Below are positions 8,845 through 17,023 of a stretch of 17,023 bases of DNA, in pieces (the stretch's first letter is position 1; every line of letters begins with the position of its first letter). The position numbers and the translations under genes are program-made. A model generated the notes under the pieces. The model was given only the letters and a program-made list of their open reading frames with translations, was not told the origin of the DNA and ran no database searches. Origin of the DNA: Paraglomus occultum (Eukaryota > Glomeromycota > Glomeromycetes > Paraglomerales > Paraglomeraceae); contig CAJVPJ010000769.1 in NCBI GenBank assembly GCA_910592205.1, forward strand, positions 1-17,023. Reading direction: 5' to 3'.

Positions 8845-8903
8845 TCGGGCCGACCGTTAATCCTACGATCACATGATTTCGGACATACCAACTCGCCGGC
8901 GAG
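8845..8903. promoter_or_regulatory. GC-rich palindromic motifs upstream of the + F-box gene
   Basis: Within 59 bp there is TCGGGCCGA (8845-8853, CGG and CCG half-sites separated by one base) and the 12-bp perfect palindrome CTCGCCGGCGAG (8892-8903). Both stand out from the AT-rich surroundings, about 225-280 bp before the ATG at 9128. Inverted CGG/CCG pairs are the usual binding sites of fungal Zn2Cys6 transcription factors, so a regulatory role is plausible but inferred. Confidence 0.35.
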
Positions 8904-9059
8904 AGAGTGAAAAGAAAAAATTGCAATATCGATTTGGATTAAATCTTTGAAATAAACACTTTCATTTACGAGTGTTGCTACGTCAAGTCGCAACCGATCT
9001 TTTGTTTTTTTTGTCATTGCGTACAACATCTCATGCTTTTCGAATCCTCTATTCACTTC

Positions 9060-9127
9060 TCTCAAGTGCCGTATTCGTAATCCTTATTCTATCCACGCTT
9101 GGTTTCCCTTTCCCATACTCATCAAAC
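9060..9127 (+). promoter_or_regulatory. Pyrimidine-rich leader of the + F-box gene
   Basis: The bases before the ATG at 9128 are C/T-rich (for example TTGGTTTCCCTTTCCC) and resemble the leader of the divergent F-box gene. The reading frame is open through this leader back to a GTG at 8972, but no ATG occurs in it, so I treat it as untranslated. Confidence 0.4.
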
Positions 9128-9997
9128 ATGTTTCCCCTCCTCCCGCTAGAACTTTACCTTAAAATTGCAAGTTACATCGACGAGGATGACATTCCCACTC
9201 TTTACTCTTGCATTCTCGTTAACCGACAATCATTTTTCAGTTATATCAGTATTCTCTGGCGCAAACCGTTTCACATAGCTCATCGTCTTCCCCGATACAA
9301 AGTCGTAAACTTGGTTAAAGTGTGTATCTCTACCTTTACCGCGGACGAGAAACGACAATTGAGCACACGGAGTATCAGATTTCCGACTCAGTCTTCGACG
9401 CCGCTTATTAATTATATTAAATTTATAGAGTGTGTGTCAGACGCATACATCATTAAGGCTTTAATGTATTTTCCTGGAGTATCAACAATTGAATTATGGA
9501 AAGTCTTGATAGAGAAACTGGTCAATGATGCTGCAAAAATCAAATGTCTTGAGATACAAAATTTTGCATTGTATTGGTCATGTATGCAGTTGGATCAGAC
9601 TCTGTTTAAGATGCGTGAAGTCAAAGTACTCAAAGTAAAGAGAATTACTAGGGAACAAGTGAAAATATTAACCAAATTTGTAGCAATTCAGAATAGTTTA
9701 GGAGAAGCATTTTTTGGAGAAGTGTATACTGGGATAGGAGAGATAATAGAAGCTTTAGAAAGTTACAGAGAGAGAAAAGGTTCTTTATATAAAGTAGGCT
9801 TTAGGAATTGTAATTTCCTAAGAAATGCATATGCATGTGATGTTATGAGATTTTTTAAAATGATGGATAATGTTTTATTGAATGCTTGTAGTGGATTAGA
9901 TTATGAAATGATGAGAAAGTTGAAATGTAAAATGAAAGACAATTTAAATATTGATAATATATCATTATATGATACTTATAGTATATTTTGGTGTTAA
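9128..9997 (+). CDS. F-box-like domain protein, 289 aa, intron-less
   Basis: I start at ATG 9128 (AAACATG, A at -3). The frame is open further upstream to 8972, but that codon is GTG and the extension is a hydrophobic translation of a CT-rich leader. Residues 3-48 form a good F-box: PLLPLELYLKIASYIDEDDI, then TLYSCILVNRQSFFSYI, then LWRKPFHI. They keep the LPLE, LVNR and LWxxPF signatures missing or weak in the neighbouring gene. Known F-box proteins join substrate to an SCF ubiquitin ligase through Skp1. After it come a conserved-looking block (LINYIKFIECVSD) and weak leucine-rich segments (AAKIKCLEIQNFAL, MREVKVLKVKRIT). The end (ISLYDTYSIFWC) resembles other Glomeromycotina F-box proteins. 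The 5' half is mixed in composition; the last 300 bp are extremely AT- and purine-rich. Target unknown. Confidence 0.85.
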   Translation: MFPLLPLELYLKIASYIDEDDIPTLYSCILVNRQSFFSYISILWRKPFHIAHRLPRYKVVNLVKVCISTFTADEKRQLSTRSIRFPTQSSTPLINYIKFIECVSDAYIIKALMYFPGVSTIELWKVLIEKLVNDAAKIKCLEIQNFALYWSCMQLDQTLFKMREVKVLKVKRITREQVKILTKFVAIQNSLGEAFFGEVYTGIGEIIEALESYRERKGSLYKVGFRNCNFLRNAYACDVMRFFKMMDNVLLNACSGLDYEMMRKLKCKMKDNLNIDNISLYDTYSIFWC

Positions 9998-10037
9998 TAA
10001 TATAAAGTGGGGAAAGACAGGGTTAAAAATATAGGAC

Positions 10038-10065
10038 GTAATAAATTTTTAAAAAAATTTATTAC
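10038..10065 (+). terminator. 28-bp inverted repeat 40 bp after the F-box stop codon
   Basis: GTAATAAATTTTT (10038-10050) is the exact reverse complement of AAAAATTTATTAC (10053-10065), with two A in between. An RNA copy could fold into a 13-bp stem. Its place just past the stop at 9997 makes a role in 3'-end formation possible. Eukaryotic genes do not use bacterial-type terminators, so it could equally be a miniature transposon remnant or chance in AT-rich DNA. Confidence 0.4.
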
Positions 10066-11952
10066 AATTGTCTTTGTAAAAATTTGTTATTCGAGTCGTA
10101 TTAATTCTGCCTCTAAAATGTGTTATTATCACGCTCCTTATTAATTAACTTTATTAATAAATAAACAATTACTTTCTTTTTTCCAATTATAGGTTTTTTA
10201 ATTATTTCACTTATTAATGTTCGTTGCCACCACATATATGCATGCCAGAATTGTATTCAGGTTTCACGTTGTTGTAGTTGATAATAAAGTCAAGGCAAAA
10301 CTATGGTGTTAACCGCCATTATTATTATGGGGGTACTCAGTACACAAATGCAAACCAAGAACTAGTTACATAAACTTTATGCTTGACAGGTTAATGTAGT
10401 TTAAGATTATGATATTTAATGACTTAATTGTTTTTGTTTGTGCACACACTATATACACATATATGTAATGTCTTAAAGTAAATGTAACGTTAACTAAATA
10501 AGCATGAGTCATGTATTACGTCTATAGTTCAAAGTTTGATTTACATGTCATCATGTACCTCGTTAAAAGACAAAATAGCAAGATTACGGTTAAGACCTTG
10601 TATCTTTTTTTGATAATACGTTCGACGTGAGGGATGGCAGTACTCAACCGTTAAGTAATACAAAAATTTTAACTCGGGGCTGTTTACAAGCTGAATTGGC
10701 AATTTGCTGGTAACTTTTAACGCTAGCACAAGGTAAATACGGACAAATGCTCTAACTTGAATTAAACATGGAAACCCTTCAACAAAGTTTGAATAACTTT
10801 TTGTATATTTTAAGACGTAGTAAACATGGTTTATTAAGCGAGCAAAAAGGGTTTAAAGTAAATTTTAATTAAGGGGTTTATGTTAAATTTAATCAATATA
10901 ACGGGAAACAAATTACAAGTCAATTTTGGCGTTTAAATAGCATGAGAAAATATCGTTAAAGTGAAAATTAAATTTAAAAATGTTTATGCTTATACAGATG
11001 GTATTTATGCTGAATTGTATAGCTGTAACGTACAGTATCTGGTGCAACTACAGAAATCGAGGATGTGGACTGTGGGTAAAATCTTGTCTCTCAGTACAAA
11101 ACGACAGCGCCAAATAAATCTCGAAACTTGGTACAAAACGACACCATTGACGACCGCCATCGGCAGTTAAGTATAAGAAGACCGTATCATCCATTACAAA
11201 TTACTTATTTTTGTCGCTATTAATTTTTCCAATTTAATAGATAAATAAATGTATATTTGTCAATCTGTGTTACATATATAATTTGTGTTACATGCTACCA
11301 CAAACATTTAAGTCTTTGCGATAGTAATATTTAAAGGCTATGCCGAAAACGGTTAGATACATAAAAGAACCTTCGGAGCTTTACCCTTGAATGTCTCACA
11401 CTGATAATGCGAAAGCATCTATCTTCTCTATCCCTCAAATGAACCTGTTCGGCAGACCAAGCCTGACGGATTCATAGCCTTGTATAGGTAAAAGCCACTA
11501 TATCACTTTCTTGATTTGGGCTGGTCAAAAGAACCGCCTTTAATCCGCGTGCGTGATTATGATTGATATAAACAATTGTTGTAATTATGGATAAAAGGGA
11601 CAATGCCGCTATCTATGCAGTGTCACGCTTATTTCGCAGTTGTGTGGATATGGCTTGTCTTTTTTCATCGCTCATTTGTTGGTTATTGTGCTATAATATA
11701 ATTAATGTACGTAAAAAGTAGTTTTCAATGGAGATTCAGCTAAGCCATATGAATATCGCGATTAATTGCTCTTGTGAAACAGTCAGCCCGTATTCAAAGA
11801 GCTAGGCTTGAATATTGCAGTTTGGGACCTGTCTTACAGAAGTCATTTACATGCTCTCCGTTAATTTGGTAAAAAGCCCAAAGGTTCTAATATTCGTCTG
11901 CTAAGGTGGGAACTTGTTATAATTAAAAACAATACTATCACTTTGTAAACTA
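10066..11952. other. Intergenic stretch without a supported gene
   Basis: The open frames at 10541-10729 (-) and 10961-11170 (+; begins at GTG) are short, have unconvincing composition and lack splice context. The only repeat noted is GTACAAAACGACA, present twice at 11094-11106 and 11131-11143. No RNA gene or transposase motif was recognised. Confidence 0.5.
11094..11143 (+). repeat. Direct repeat GTACAAAACGACA, two copies
   Basis: The identical 13-mer is at 11094-11106 and 11131-11143, start to start 37 bp. The DNA between the copies differs from what follows, so this is not a clean tandem array. Confidence 0.8.
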
Positions 11953-11988
11953 AAATATCGGGTCTTTGTTGCGATGGACCCGATGTTT
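11953..11988 (+). repeat. Hairpin with 12-bp stem
   Basis: AAATATCGGGTC (11953-11964) pairs with GACCCGATGTTT (11977-11988): 11 Watson-Crick pairs and one G-U, around a 12-base loop. The inner 8 bp (ATCGGGTC/GACCCGAT) are perfect and GC-richer than the surroundings. It has no recognised function. Confidence 0.6.
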
Positions 11989-13781
11989 GATAATCATATT
12001 AAGACTTGATTACTTATTATCTGGTGGAATTCAGAGTGTTTCACATACACAATAAATTCCATCCGAATTACATAATATGACGAATTTAAATAGTAAATTC
12101 TGTGTGGAATCTTAAATGTGACCAATTCTGATTATTATGTACATTATGTAACCGTAGCGTTATGTATTCCCACATAACAACATAAATTTTGCACAGATTC
12201 GATATGACGTTAATATTGTTATTCGAGATGTACATTGTGTAAGGAATTACCAGCAAATAAATATTCGGTCGTTGTACAACAATACTCATGCCAATTAATA
12301 CACTTGTTTGATTTCTCTATCATATCACTTTGAATAACTGATTCACATAGATGCCTCGTTAAATTTGCTACCAATTGATACATGTTCGGAATAGCTCTAC
12401 CATAGTGCGGTTTATGTCGATATTATTTTCAACATTTTTAATAACGTTTACCAGGACTTAAAAGCTTTGATGGCCGGTTGGTCAGCAGATTTTGGTATGG
12501 TTTTCACTAACACTAAGGCAAGACAGCTGAAATTAAAGGCCACAGATACATTTGTCACAGCAGAACACGAATAATGGCTAACTTAAAATTAAGGCGTTAG
12601 ACCTTTGATTATAGTACGACGCCAAATTTATATAAACAAGAGTTTTCATCGTTAACCGATCTCAAACTTTCAAGTTATTTTAAAGAAAATCAGTAATGAA
12701 TTTACAAATCAAATTGCTTACAACAAAAACATGGTTTGTTATGTTGCTTTGATGTTAGATTTGTTATAAATATGGTTTATAATTAAGAACTTGCATAAAG
12801 TAGTCCACATTGGTGCATGAAACGTCATTATTCTATATTAATCAATAAACAAGTAGGATAATACTTGAATTATATATAAGTACTTTTTATCAGCATCAAA
12901 CCCAAATTGTTTTACTTGAAGAGGTATCGTGGGTCACAAATCTTGTCACAAATTCTAACCACGACAAATTGGTATCAAGAAACAGTATTGGGTGTATTAA
13001 ATAGTAATTATACAATTAAGTTATTGTCTTCCACATACACATAAATGTTTTGTTAATTAGAAAACATGCAGGTTGCATTTACATTTATTAATTGTATCGA
13101 ATATTAATATTAACTATATTTTTATAACATACTGTAAAACAGAAAACAAAAAAGTATACTATCCTCAATTTGACTTGGCACTGCATTGAATAAACTGCAG
13201 CAAACCAGATAAAGTTGATAATGTATTATAAAAACTAGCTTGTTATAAAAAGAAAGCAAAAGCGAAAATTTATTGAGCTAAATTGCTAATGTTAGTGTGA
13301 CCAAAAAATTAACTAACATGACAAATTTTTCTAAAATTAGTATTAGTGGCGCGCAACTGTCTGAATTTATAGATAAACTCTAGTTACATTTTAAATCTGT
13401 ATTAATTGGTATCAGAGTGTAAACTGGTTGAGATAACACTTTACTCGCAGTTATTATTATAACAGTGATATGTTCTATACATAACCCTATCTACAAAATT
13501 TACATCAAACCCACTATCGAACAATTATAGATTACGAGAAATTTTTATTCACATGACCAGATATAATCATATAACCTCCATAAGCGTATGCACGTAAAGG
13601 TTGGCCAACTAATTGCCATAATGTCAATCAACAAAATCAATGCAATAGTGGGGTGGTTTACTTACCAGTACTTGTAAAATATACTTGACATAAGAGTTTT
13701 ATCACTTTTTCGAATTAAACAAAGTTGTCATAAACGCCACAATAGTACAATAAATAATTGCCGTAAATAGTTGCCGCGTTA
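11989..13781. other. Intergenic stretch without a supported gene
   Basis: Very AT-rich. A 67-codon minus-strand frame (12086-12289) is not convincing. I looked for the missing left terminus of the Tc1/mariner remnant (a copy of CAGTCCCCGGAAAAAGTAAT) and did not find it here. Confidence 0.5.
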
Positions 13782-13808
13782 TTAGAGGGTTGACACCCTC
13801 TAAATGCA
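13782..13808. repeat. Short palindrome, left flank of the transposon remnant
   Basis: TTAGAGGGT (13782-13790) and ACCCTCTAA (13795-13803) form a 9-bp perfect stem around TGAC. The right arm continues as ACCCTCTAAATGCA (13795-13808), matching both arms of the palindrome at 14741-14784 apart from a 2-bp gap. Confidence 0.7.
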
Positions 13809-13899
13809 AACCTGTGATTTTTACGTAATTGTACTGTGTTACATTTAATGAGATAATTAAATTATCTACAAAGAAGGCAATACAACAACCATGTATCGA

Positions 13900-14707
13900 T
13901 GATGGTAATATTGATAATACTGTTGAACACTGACAGTTACTGTCGATGAATGCAGCAAATGGCTTATCAAGATTTGTTTTGCTTTAGTTCTACCACGTAA
14001 AATGCCTGCTTTAACTCAGCAAGCGAAAGCCAACTGTCTAACCTGGACACGTAATTACTCGCATTACAATTGGAATAAAGTAATTTTTTTCTAATGAAAC
14101 TACAACCCAAATGTTTTGCAACGTGTTTAAGTTATGGTAAAGCATTCCATTGAAGCTCACGTTTGGGCTGCGATTAACATTAAGGGGAAAATTCAAAATG
14201 CACATATTCACAAAAAATCTAAATTGGCATTTTTACATCAGAAAATCCTTAACAGTCATTTATATAATAATGCTTATAAACTTGCTGAGTTACAACTGAG
14301 TATTTTAGTAGAATAACAACCCAAAACATACATTACATAACGTTCTTACATGACGTGTTTTCCTTGGCCTTCGTACAGTCCAAATTAATTCAATTGAGAA
14401 TGTCTGGGCTGTTCTAAAGCATAATATTAAATGGTGGCGAAAAAAATAAAAATTTCTCAATCTGCTTTTTAAATTTAATTAGGCAAATGGAATAATCTCG
14501 AAAAAAATGTCACAGTTAACAGCGTTACATTATAATTAGTAACATAAAAAAGAATTAAATTCAAACTTGTATTGATGCTGAAGGAGGCCACTAATTAATA
14601 AAGTTGTAGCCCTAATTTTTCATTAGAATTTTTTTATTCGTTCTATCTTTCAAGCTGAGTTCATTACATTTCAATACTGATCGTCATTACTTTTTCCGGG
14701 GACTGTA
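13900..14707 (+). mobile_element. Decayed Tc1/mariner transposon, left end missing
   Basis: The interior carries broken pieces of a Tc1-like DDE transposase (14002-14449). The right end is CCGGGGACTG followed by TA (14706-14707), the classic Tc1/mariner terminus CAGTCCCCGG on the opposite strand next to the TA target dinucleotide. The inner terminal region continues as GAAAAAGTAATGACGATCAG. No matching left terminus was found between about 12800 and 13950, so the 5' end is deleted or badly eroded and the left limit given is approximate. Confidence 0.8.
14002..14449 (+). pseudogene. Tc1/mariner transposase remnant with stops, a frameshift and an internal deletion
   Basis: This is the wreck of a DDE transposase that would cut and paste the element at TA sites. 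In one frame, 14002-14091 reads MPALTQQAKANCLTWTRNYS followed by HYNWNKVIFF, matching the region just before the first catalytic Asp (family pattern W..V.FSDE). There it meets TAA and TGA, and the Asp is lost. The same frame resumes past another stop as VKHSIEAHVWAAINIKGKI (from 14137) and runs to a stop at 14314-14316. The segment that should carry the second catalytic Asp (QDNA..H) is missing. The C-terminal part follows as FPWPSYSPN in the same frame, then shifts frame to NSIENVWAVLKHNIKWW, where the catalytic Glu codon is GAG at 14396-14398. It cannot encode an active enzyme. An N-terminal helix-turn-helix may lie further left but is unrecognisable. Confidence 0.88.
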
Positions 14708-14740
14708 TATATCAAGTCACGTGCAACCGATAAAATTTTG

Positions 14741-14784
14741 ACCCTCTCTAAATGCATTCCCAAGGACGTGCATTTATAGAGGGT
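14741..14784. repeat. Palindrome with 16-bp arms, right flank of the transposon remnant
   Basis: ACCCTCTCTAAATGCA (14741-14756) and TGCATTTATAGAGGGT (14769-14784) are reverse complements with one mismatch, around a 12-base spacer. Its arms repeat the ACCCTCT..AAATGCA motif at 13795-13808. It lies 34 bp beyond the Tc1 right end, so it is probably not part of that element. Confidence 0.8.
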
Positions 14785-15240
14785 TGTTTGTATCACCAAT
14801 AAAATGTCCTCAAATCAGATAGACATGGCATTTTACGAGACAACACGACATTTTGTCTCATTGAAAAGCCTCTACCAATTGATTCCATTTACAACATTTT
14901 CTAGATGTAACAATTACAATTATTGGATTTTGGATAGGATAACCACTACTACAATGTATTGTAAAACAAAACCATGAGTTAGAAGCAATCTTAACAAATT
15001 AGATCGTATTTACATTGCCACCGTTGCTTATGCCAAATAGATTACAATAACGACGCGCATGTGAGTTTTGCTTTCCTCAACTAACAAGCATTTACTCAGC
15101 TAAAAGTTTGGCCAGTTACCCCGGCGTAAATACAAAAAAAAAACGTCTGTATGGCCACGATATGCATGATTATGTCGTCAATGAAGGCATAACTTACTCT
15201 AAATAGCTTTCTTGTCATAGTTTATAACTCCATTCCTCTA
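14785..15240. other. Intergenic stretch without a supported gene
   Basis: AT-rich sequence between the transposon debris and the 3' end of the minus-strand gene at 15241. No open frame, repeat or RNA signal stood out. The part next to 15240 would include the 3' untranslated region of that gene. Confidence 0.5.
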
Positions 15241-15928
15241 TTATCTATAACCAGCAAAACTTGGCGAGCCAAAATAGACAGTTTTTACTGTAATACCTTG
15301 TATCGAACTAACTACTATATCTGTACACGTATATAACACATTAAATGTTGAGAATGCTCCAAGATTGTATTTAAAACTGATATCGTTGGCATCGCAATTG
15401 ACAACTTCCATCACCGTCTCAACACCTAATAATATTAATGGTAAGCCCACATCTCTGCTTATAAACGCAATATTCAACTTTATCTCATCCGTTTAGAAAC
15501 AAATACGGCCTATTTAATTGAGGCAGCTTTGGTGTACCAGATTAATTGCAGCTATGATTTATGATAAACTTAAATCAACGACAGATGTACACACCTTAAA
15601 CATGTGTTGGAAATAAAAGACTCAGTTCCAGTCGCTGGCTCAATTATCGGAGGCAACCAAATAAAGATCGTGTTTACCTCCCAATAATTATAGTAAACCG
15701 TCAGCATCTCTCTCTCTAACTCTCTCCCTCCTTTCGTGATGTCCACTGTCAAAGTTGTGAAAAGGTATCGGACGTCAAGAACCTCACCATTAGTATTGTA
15801 ATATGACAAATAGATTATCGTATTAGTATCAGGATAGCAATTAACGTAATGTAACATTTGGGCTATGAAGGAGATCTCGTGCGGACAGTCGGGCCCCTTT
15901 TTGAATAAATGTCTGCTGTTCATCTTAT
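15241..15928 (-). CDS. Probable two-exon gene or gene 3' part, unknown protein
   Basis: Minus strand: an upstream exon at 15928-15595 and a last exon at 15454-15241, joined by a 140-nt intron (15594-15455, GTGTGT..CAG). The phases agree: AG plus A makes Arg, then DVGLPLILLGVETVMEVVNC. The stop is TAA at 15243-15241. From ATG 15923 the product is 180 aa, beginning MNSRHLFKKGPDCPHEISFI and ending KTVYFGSPSFAGYR. It is rich in beta-formers (TNTIIYLSYYN, YLFTTLTVDIT, NTIFIWLPPII) and has several Cys. I recognise no family. An AG acceptor after a pyrimidine tract (sense TGTCTTCTACTGTGACAG, ending at 15929) suggests an earlier exon, perhaps ending at 15967 (VFIIDTLPRALYNLSFFAN), but that intron would be only 38 nt. 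So the ATG may be internal and the true start further right. Whether it is expressed is unknown. Confidence 0.5.
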
Positions 15929-15967
15929 CTGTCACAGTAGAAGACACTCAAGGCCCAAGGCTCTACC

Positions 15968-16513
15968 ATTTGCAAAGAAACTTAGATTATATAAGGCACG
16001 AGGTAATGTGTCAATTATGAAAACTTGATAAAACAGATAAGAACAGTCGCAGTATAGATTGGGTAGATGATGATAATGATAATAATAATAATATATATAA
16101 ATAATATATATGTAACATTCGGACAAAAAATTTTGCGGAAATGTGTCGTTTTGAATTAAAACTAGAAGTGTGTTGTGTGGCCGCCCGATTTCATAGGTCG
16201 GCTTTTAGCGATTATTGATCATATTTTACTATTTTGAAACAATTGCAATCAAGAGTTAAAAAAATTTCGATTTTTGTAAGCATCAATTTTAATATCTTTA
16301 TTATGCAACAAAACCAGACAAAGTGAACATTTTATTATGTGACATAAACGAGAGGCTGATTATCATGTGGCTATAAAATTGACCTGTGTGACTGATGACG
16401 TTCTGAAAAGTAATTTATTGGACTTGTACTCGTTAATATTAATGTTTCCCTTATCATGCCAGAATGTGAGGAATATAACCATAACAGAATTAATATAGGA
16501 TTATCTCTATATA
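15968..16513. other. Intergenic stretch, possibly holding a 5' exon of the minus-strand gene
   Basis: The minus-strand frame from about 16037 down to 15968 reads SYLFYQVFIIDTLPRALYNL then SFFAN and could be the end of an upstream exon, but its upstream side runs into the AT microsatellite at 16068-16111. The rest, up to the Tc1 terminus at 16514, shows no gene. Confidence 0.4.
16068..16111 (+). repeat. ATG/AAT/AT microsatellite
   Basis: A run of GATGAT, (AAT)n and (AT)n units forms a 44-bp simple repeat. On the minus strand it translates as Tyr/His/Ile runs, which explains the long open frame there. Confidence 0.85.
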
Positions 16514-17023
16514 CACTACCTAGACAAAAGTATCGCACACCCAAAATTTATTAATTACACAAAATTTTACATAATAATCATGCCTCTAATTTTAATATGT
16601 TATAGTCTTACTTTTGATCGAACGCGTATGTAATTTTCGCGTTTTTTGTAAACGAACATAAAAATATATAAATAAAAACATTCAATGCCTTCTAGCGTCC
16701 CTGATTCTTAAAATGTATCATTTAACTGAAAGCCAACACGGTGAAATTATTGGTCTTTACAAAAATAACCAACCAATATCCAAAATCAGTAAAACTCTCA
16801 ACGTTCACAGAACAACTGTCTCTCGTACTATCAAAAAGTACATTGACAAAGATAATCTTGCTACTTGTCCCTGAACAAACAAAAATCAATGTTTTACCAG
16901 ATTGGCCAAGTCAGTCTCCTGACTTAAATCCAATCGAGCATTTATGGTCAGAGCTGGGAAGAAGAATAAGAAACCGACCACAAGTAATAAAAAACATTAC
17001 AGAATTAGAAACTGCCTTACAGG
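16514..17023 (+). mobile_element. Left part of an internally deleted Tc1/mariner element, cut by the window edge
   Basis: The probable terminus CACTACCTAGACAAAAGTAT (16514-16533), then CGCACACCC, directly follows a TA (16512-16513), the target dinucleotide of this superfamily. The left terminal region of about 200 bp leads to transposase pieces at 16713-17023. The right terminus is beyond the window. The sequence differs from the remnant near 14700 (CAGTCCCCGG end), so two Tc1/mariner subfamilies are present. Confidence 0.78.
16713..17023 (+). pseudogene. Tc1/mariner transposase with the catalytic core deleted
   Basis: ATG 16713 opens a 53-codon frame with MYHLTESQHGEIIGLYK, then ISKISKTLNVHRTTVSRTIK. 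This is the first helix-turn-helix of a Tc1-like transposase, which binds the element ends. TGA follows at 16872. About 16 bp later, in the next frame, the sequence becomes INVLPDWPSQSPDLNPIEHL, then WSELGRRIRNRPQ, the hallmark C-terminal block whose Glu (GAG in NPIEHLW) is the last residue of the DD34E triad. The roughly 180-200 residues normally between these blocks, including both catalytic Asp, are absent. The deletion plus frameshift makes it inactive. Such copies may still be mobilised by an intact relative if both ends survive. The frame is still open at the window end. Confidence 0.88.

Noticed and set aside
8694-9065. 123-codon minus-strand frame ahead of the + F-box gene
   Set aside because: It crosses A8/T8 and TG repeats, is antisense to the F-box leader, and its composition (TNTHTHTYICLQ end) reflects the microsatellite.
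8972-9127. N-terminal extension of the + F-box protein with a hydrophobic, signal-like segment
   Set aside because: The first codon is GTG, there is no ATG before 9128, and F-box proteins of this family normally start a few residues before the LPLE motif.
10961-11170. 69-codon + strand frame
   Set aside because: Starts with GTG, atypical composition, and covers a short direct repeat; no evidence for translation.
15932-16126. 64-codon minus-strand frame rich in Tyr and His
   Set aside because: Its start is the AT/AAT microsatellite. Only the last part might be an exon, noted with the 15241-15928 gene.
1-17023. CRISPR array, bacterial operon or prophage
   Set aside because: No regularly spaced repeats, no ribosome-binding-site/ORF chains, and the introns and F-box genes indicate a eukaryote.

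Overview
The window is eukaryotic and looks like nuclear DNA from a fungus. It is AT-rich, with genes far apart, short spliceosomal introns with GT..AG ends, simple-sequence repeats, and two decayed Tc1/mariner transposons. The best lineage clue is a pair of intron-less genes for about 300-residue proteins with an N-terminal F-box-like segment. This family is very large in arbuscular mycorrhizal fungi (Glomeromycotina, e.g. Rhizophagus and relatives) and also occurs in other Mucoromycota. The lineage is inferred from gene style, not from a marker gene.

Layout from left to right. Positions 1-282 (-) hold an open reading stretch that runs off the left edge, probably an exon of a gene continuing outside the window. 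A second possible exon of unknown affiliation lies at 1386-1557 (-). After about 1.1 kb of non-coding DNA and an (AATAAC)n repeat comes a well-supported three-exon gene at 2759-3506 (+). It encodes a 183-residue, highly charged, probably nuclear protein that I cannot name. About 3.4 kb without a convincing gene follows.

The two F-box genes are arranged head to head: 7802-6897 (-, 301 aa) and 9128-9997 (+, 289 aa). Their shared upstream region is 1.3 kb. Both have a pyrimidine-rich leader before the ATG and a base-composition switch from C/T-rich at the 5' end to purine-rich at the 3' end. A near-perfect 28-bp inverted repeat sits just after the stop of the + gene.

The stretch 10066-13781 is intergenic, with a hairpin and small repeats but no supported gene. 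A Tc1/mariner remnant follows, with transposase pieces at 14002-14449 and a right terminus near 14705. It lies between two palindromic sequences that share an ACCCTCT..AAATGCA motif. At 15241-15928 (-) is a probable two-exon gene of unknown function. The right edge, 16514-17023, is the left part of a second Tc1/mariner element from a different subfamily, with the catalytic core deleted.

No operon or pathway links these genes. The region reads as accessory fungal DNA with expanded-family F-box genes, orphan genes and transposon debris. I saw no CRISPR array, rRNA or convincing tRNA. The window offers several unnamed genes and structured DNA elements, but I found no clear evidence of a new multi-gene system.
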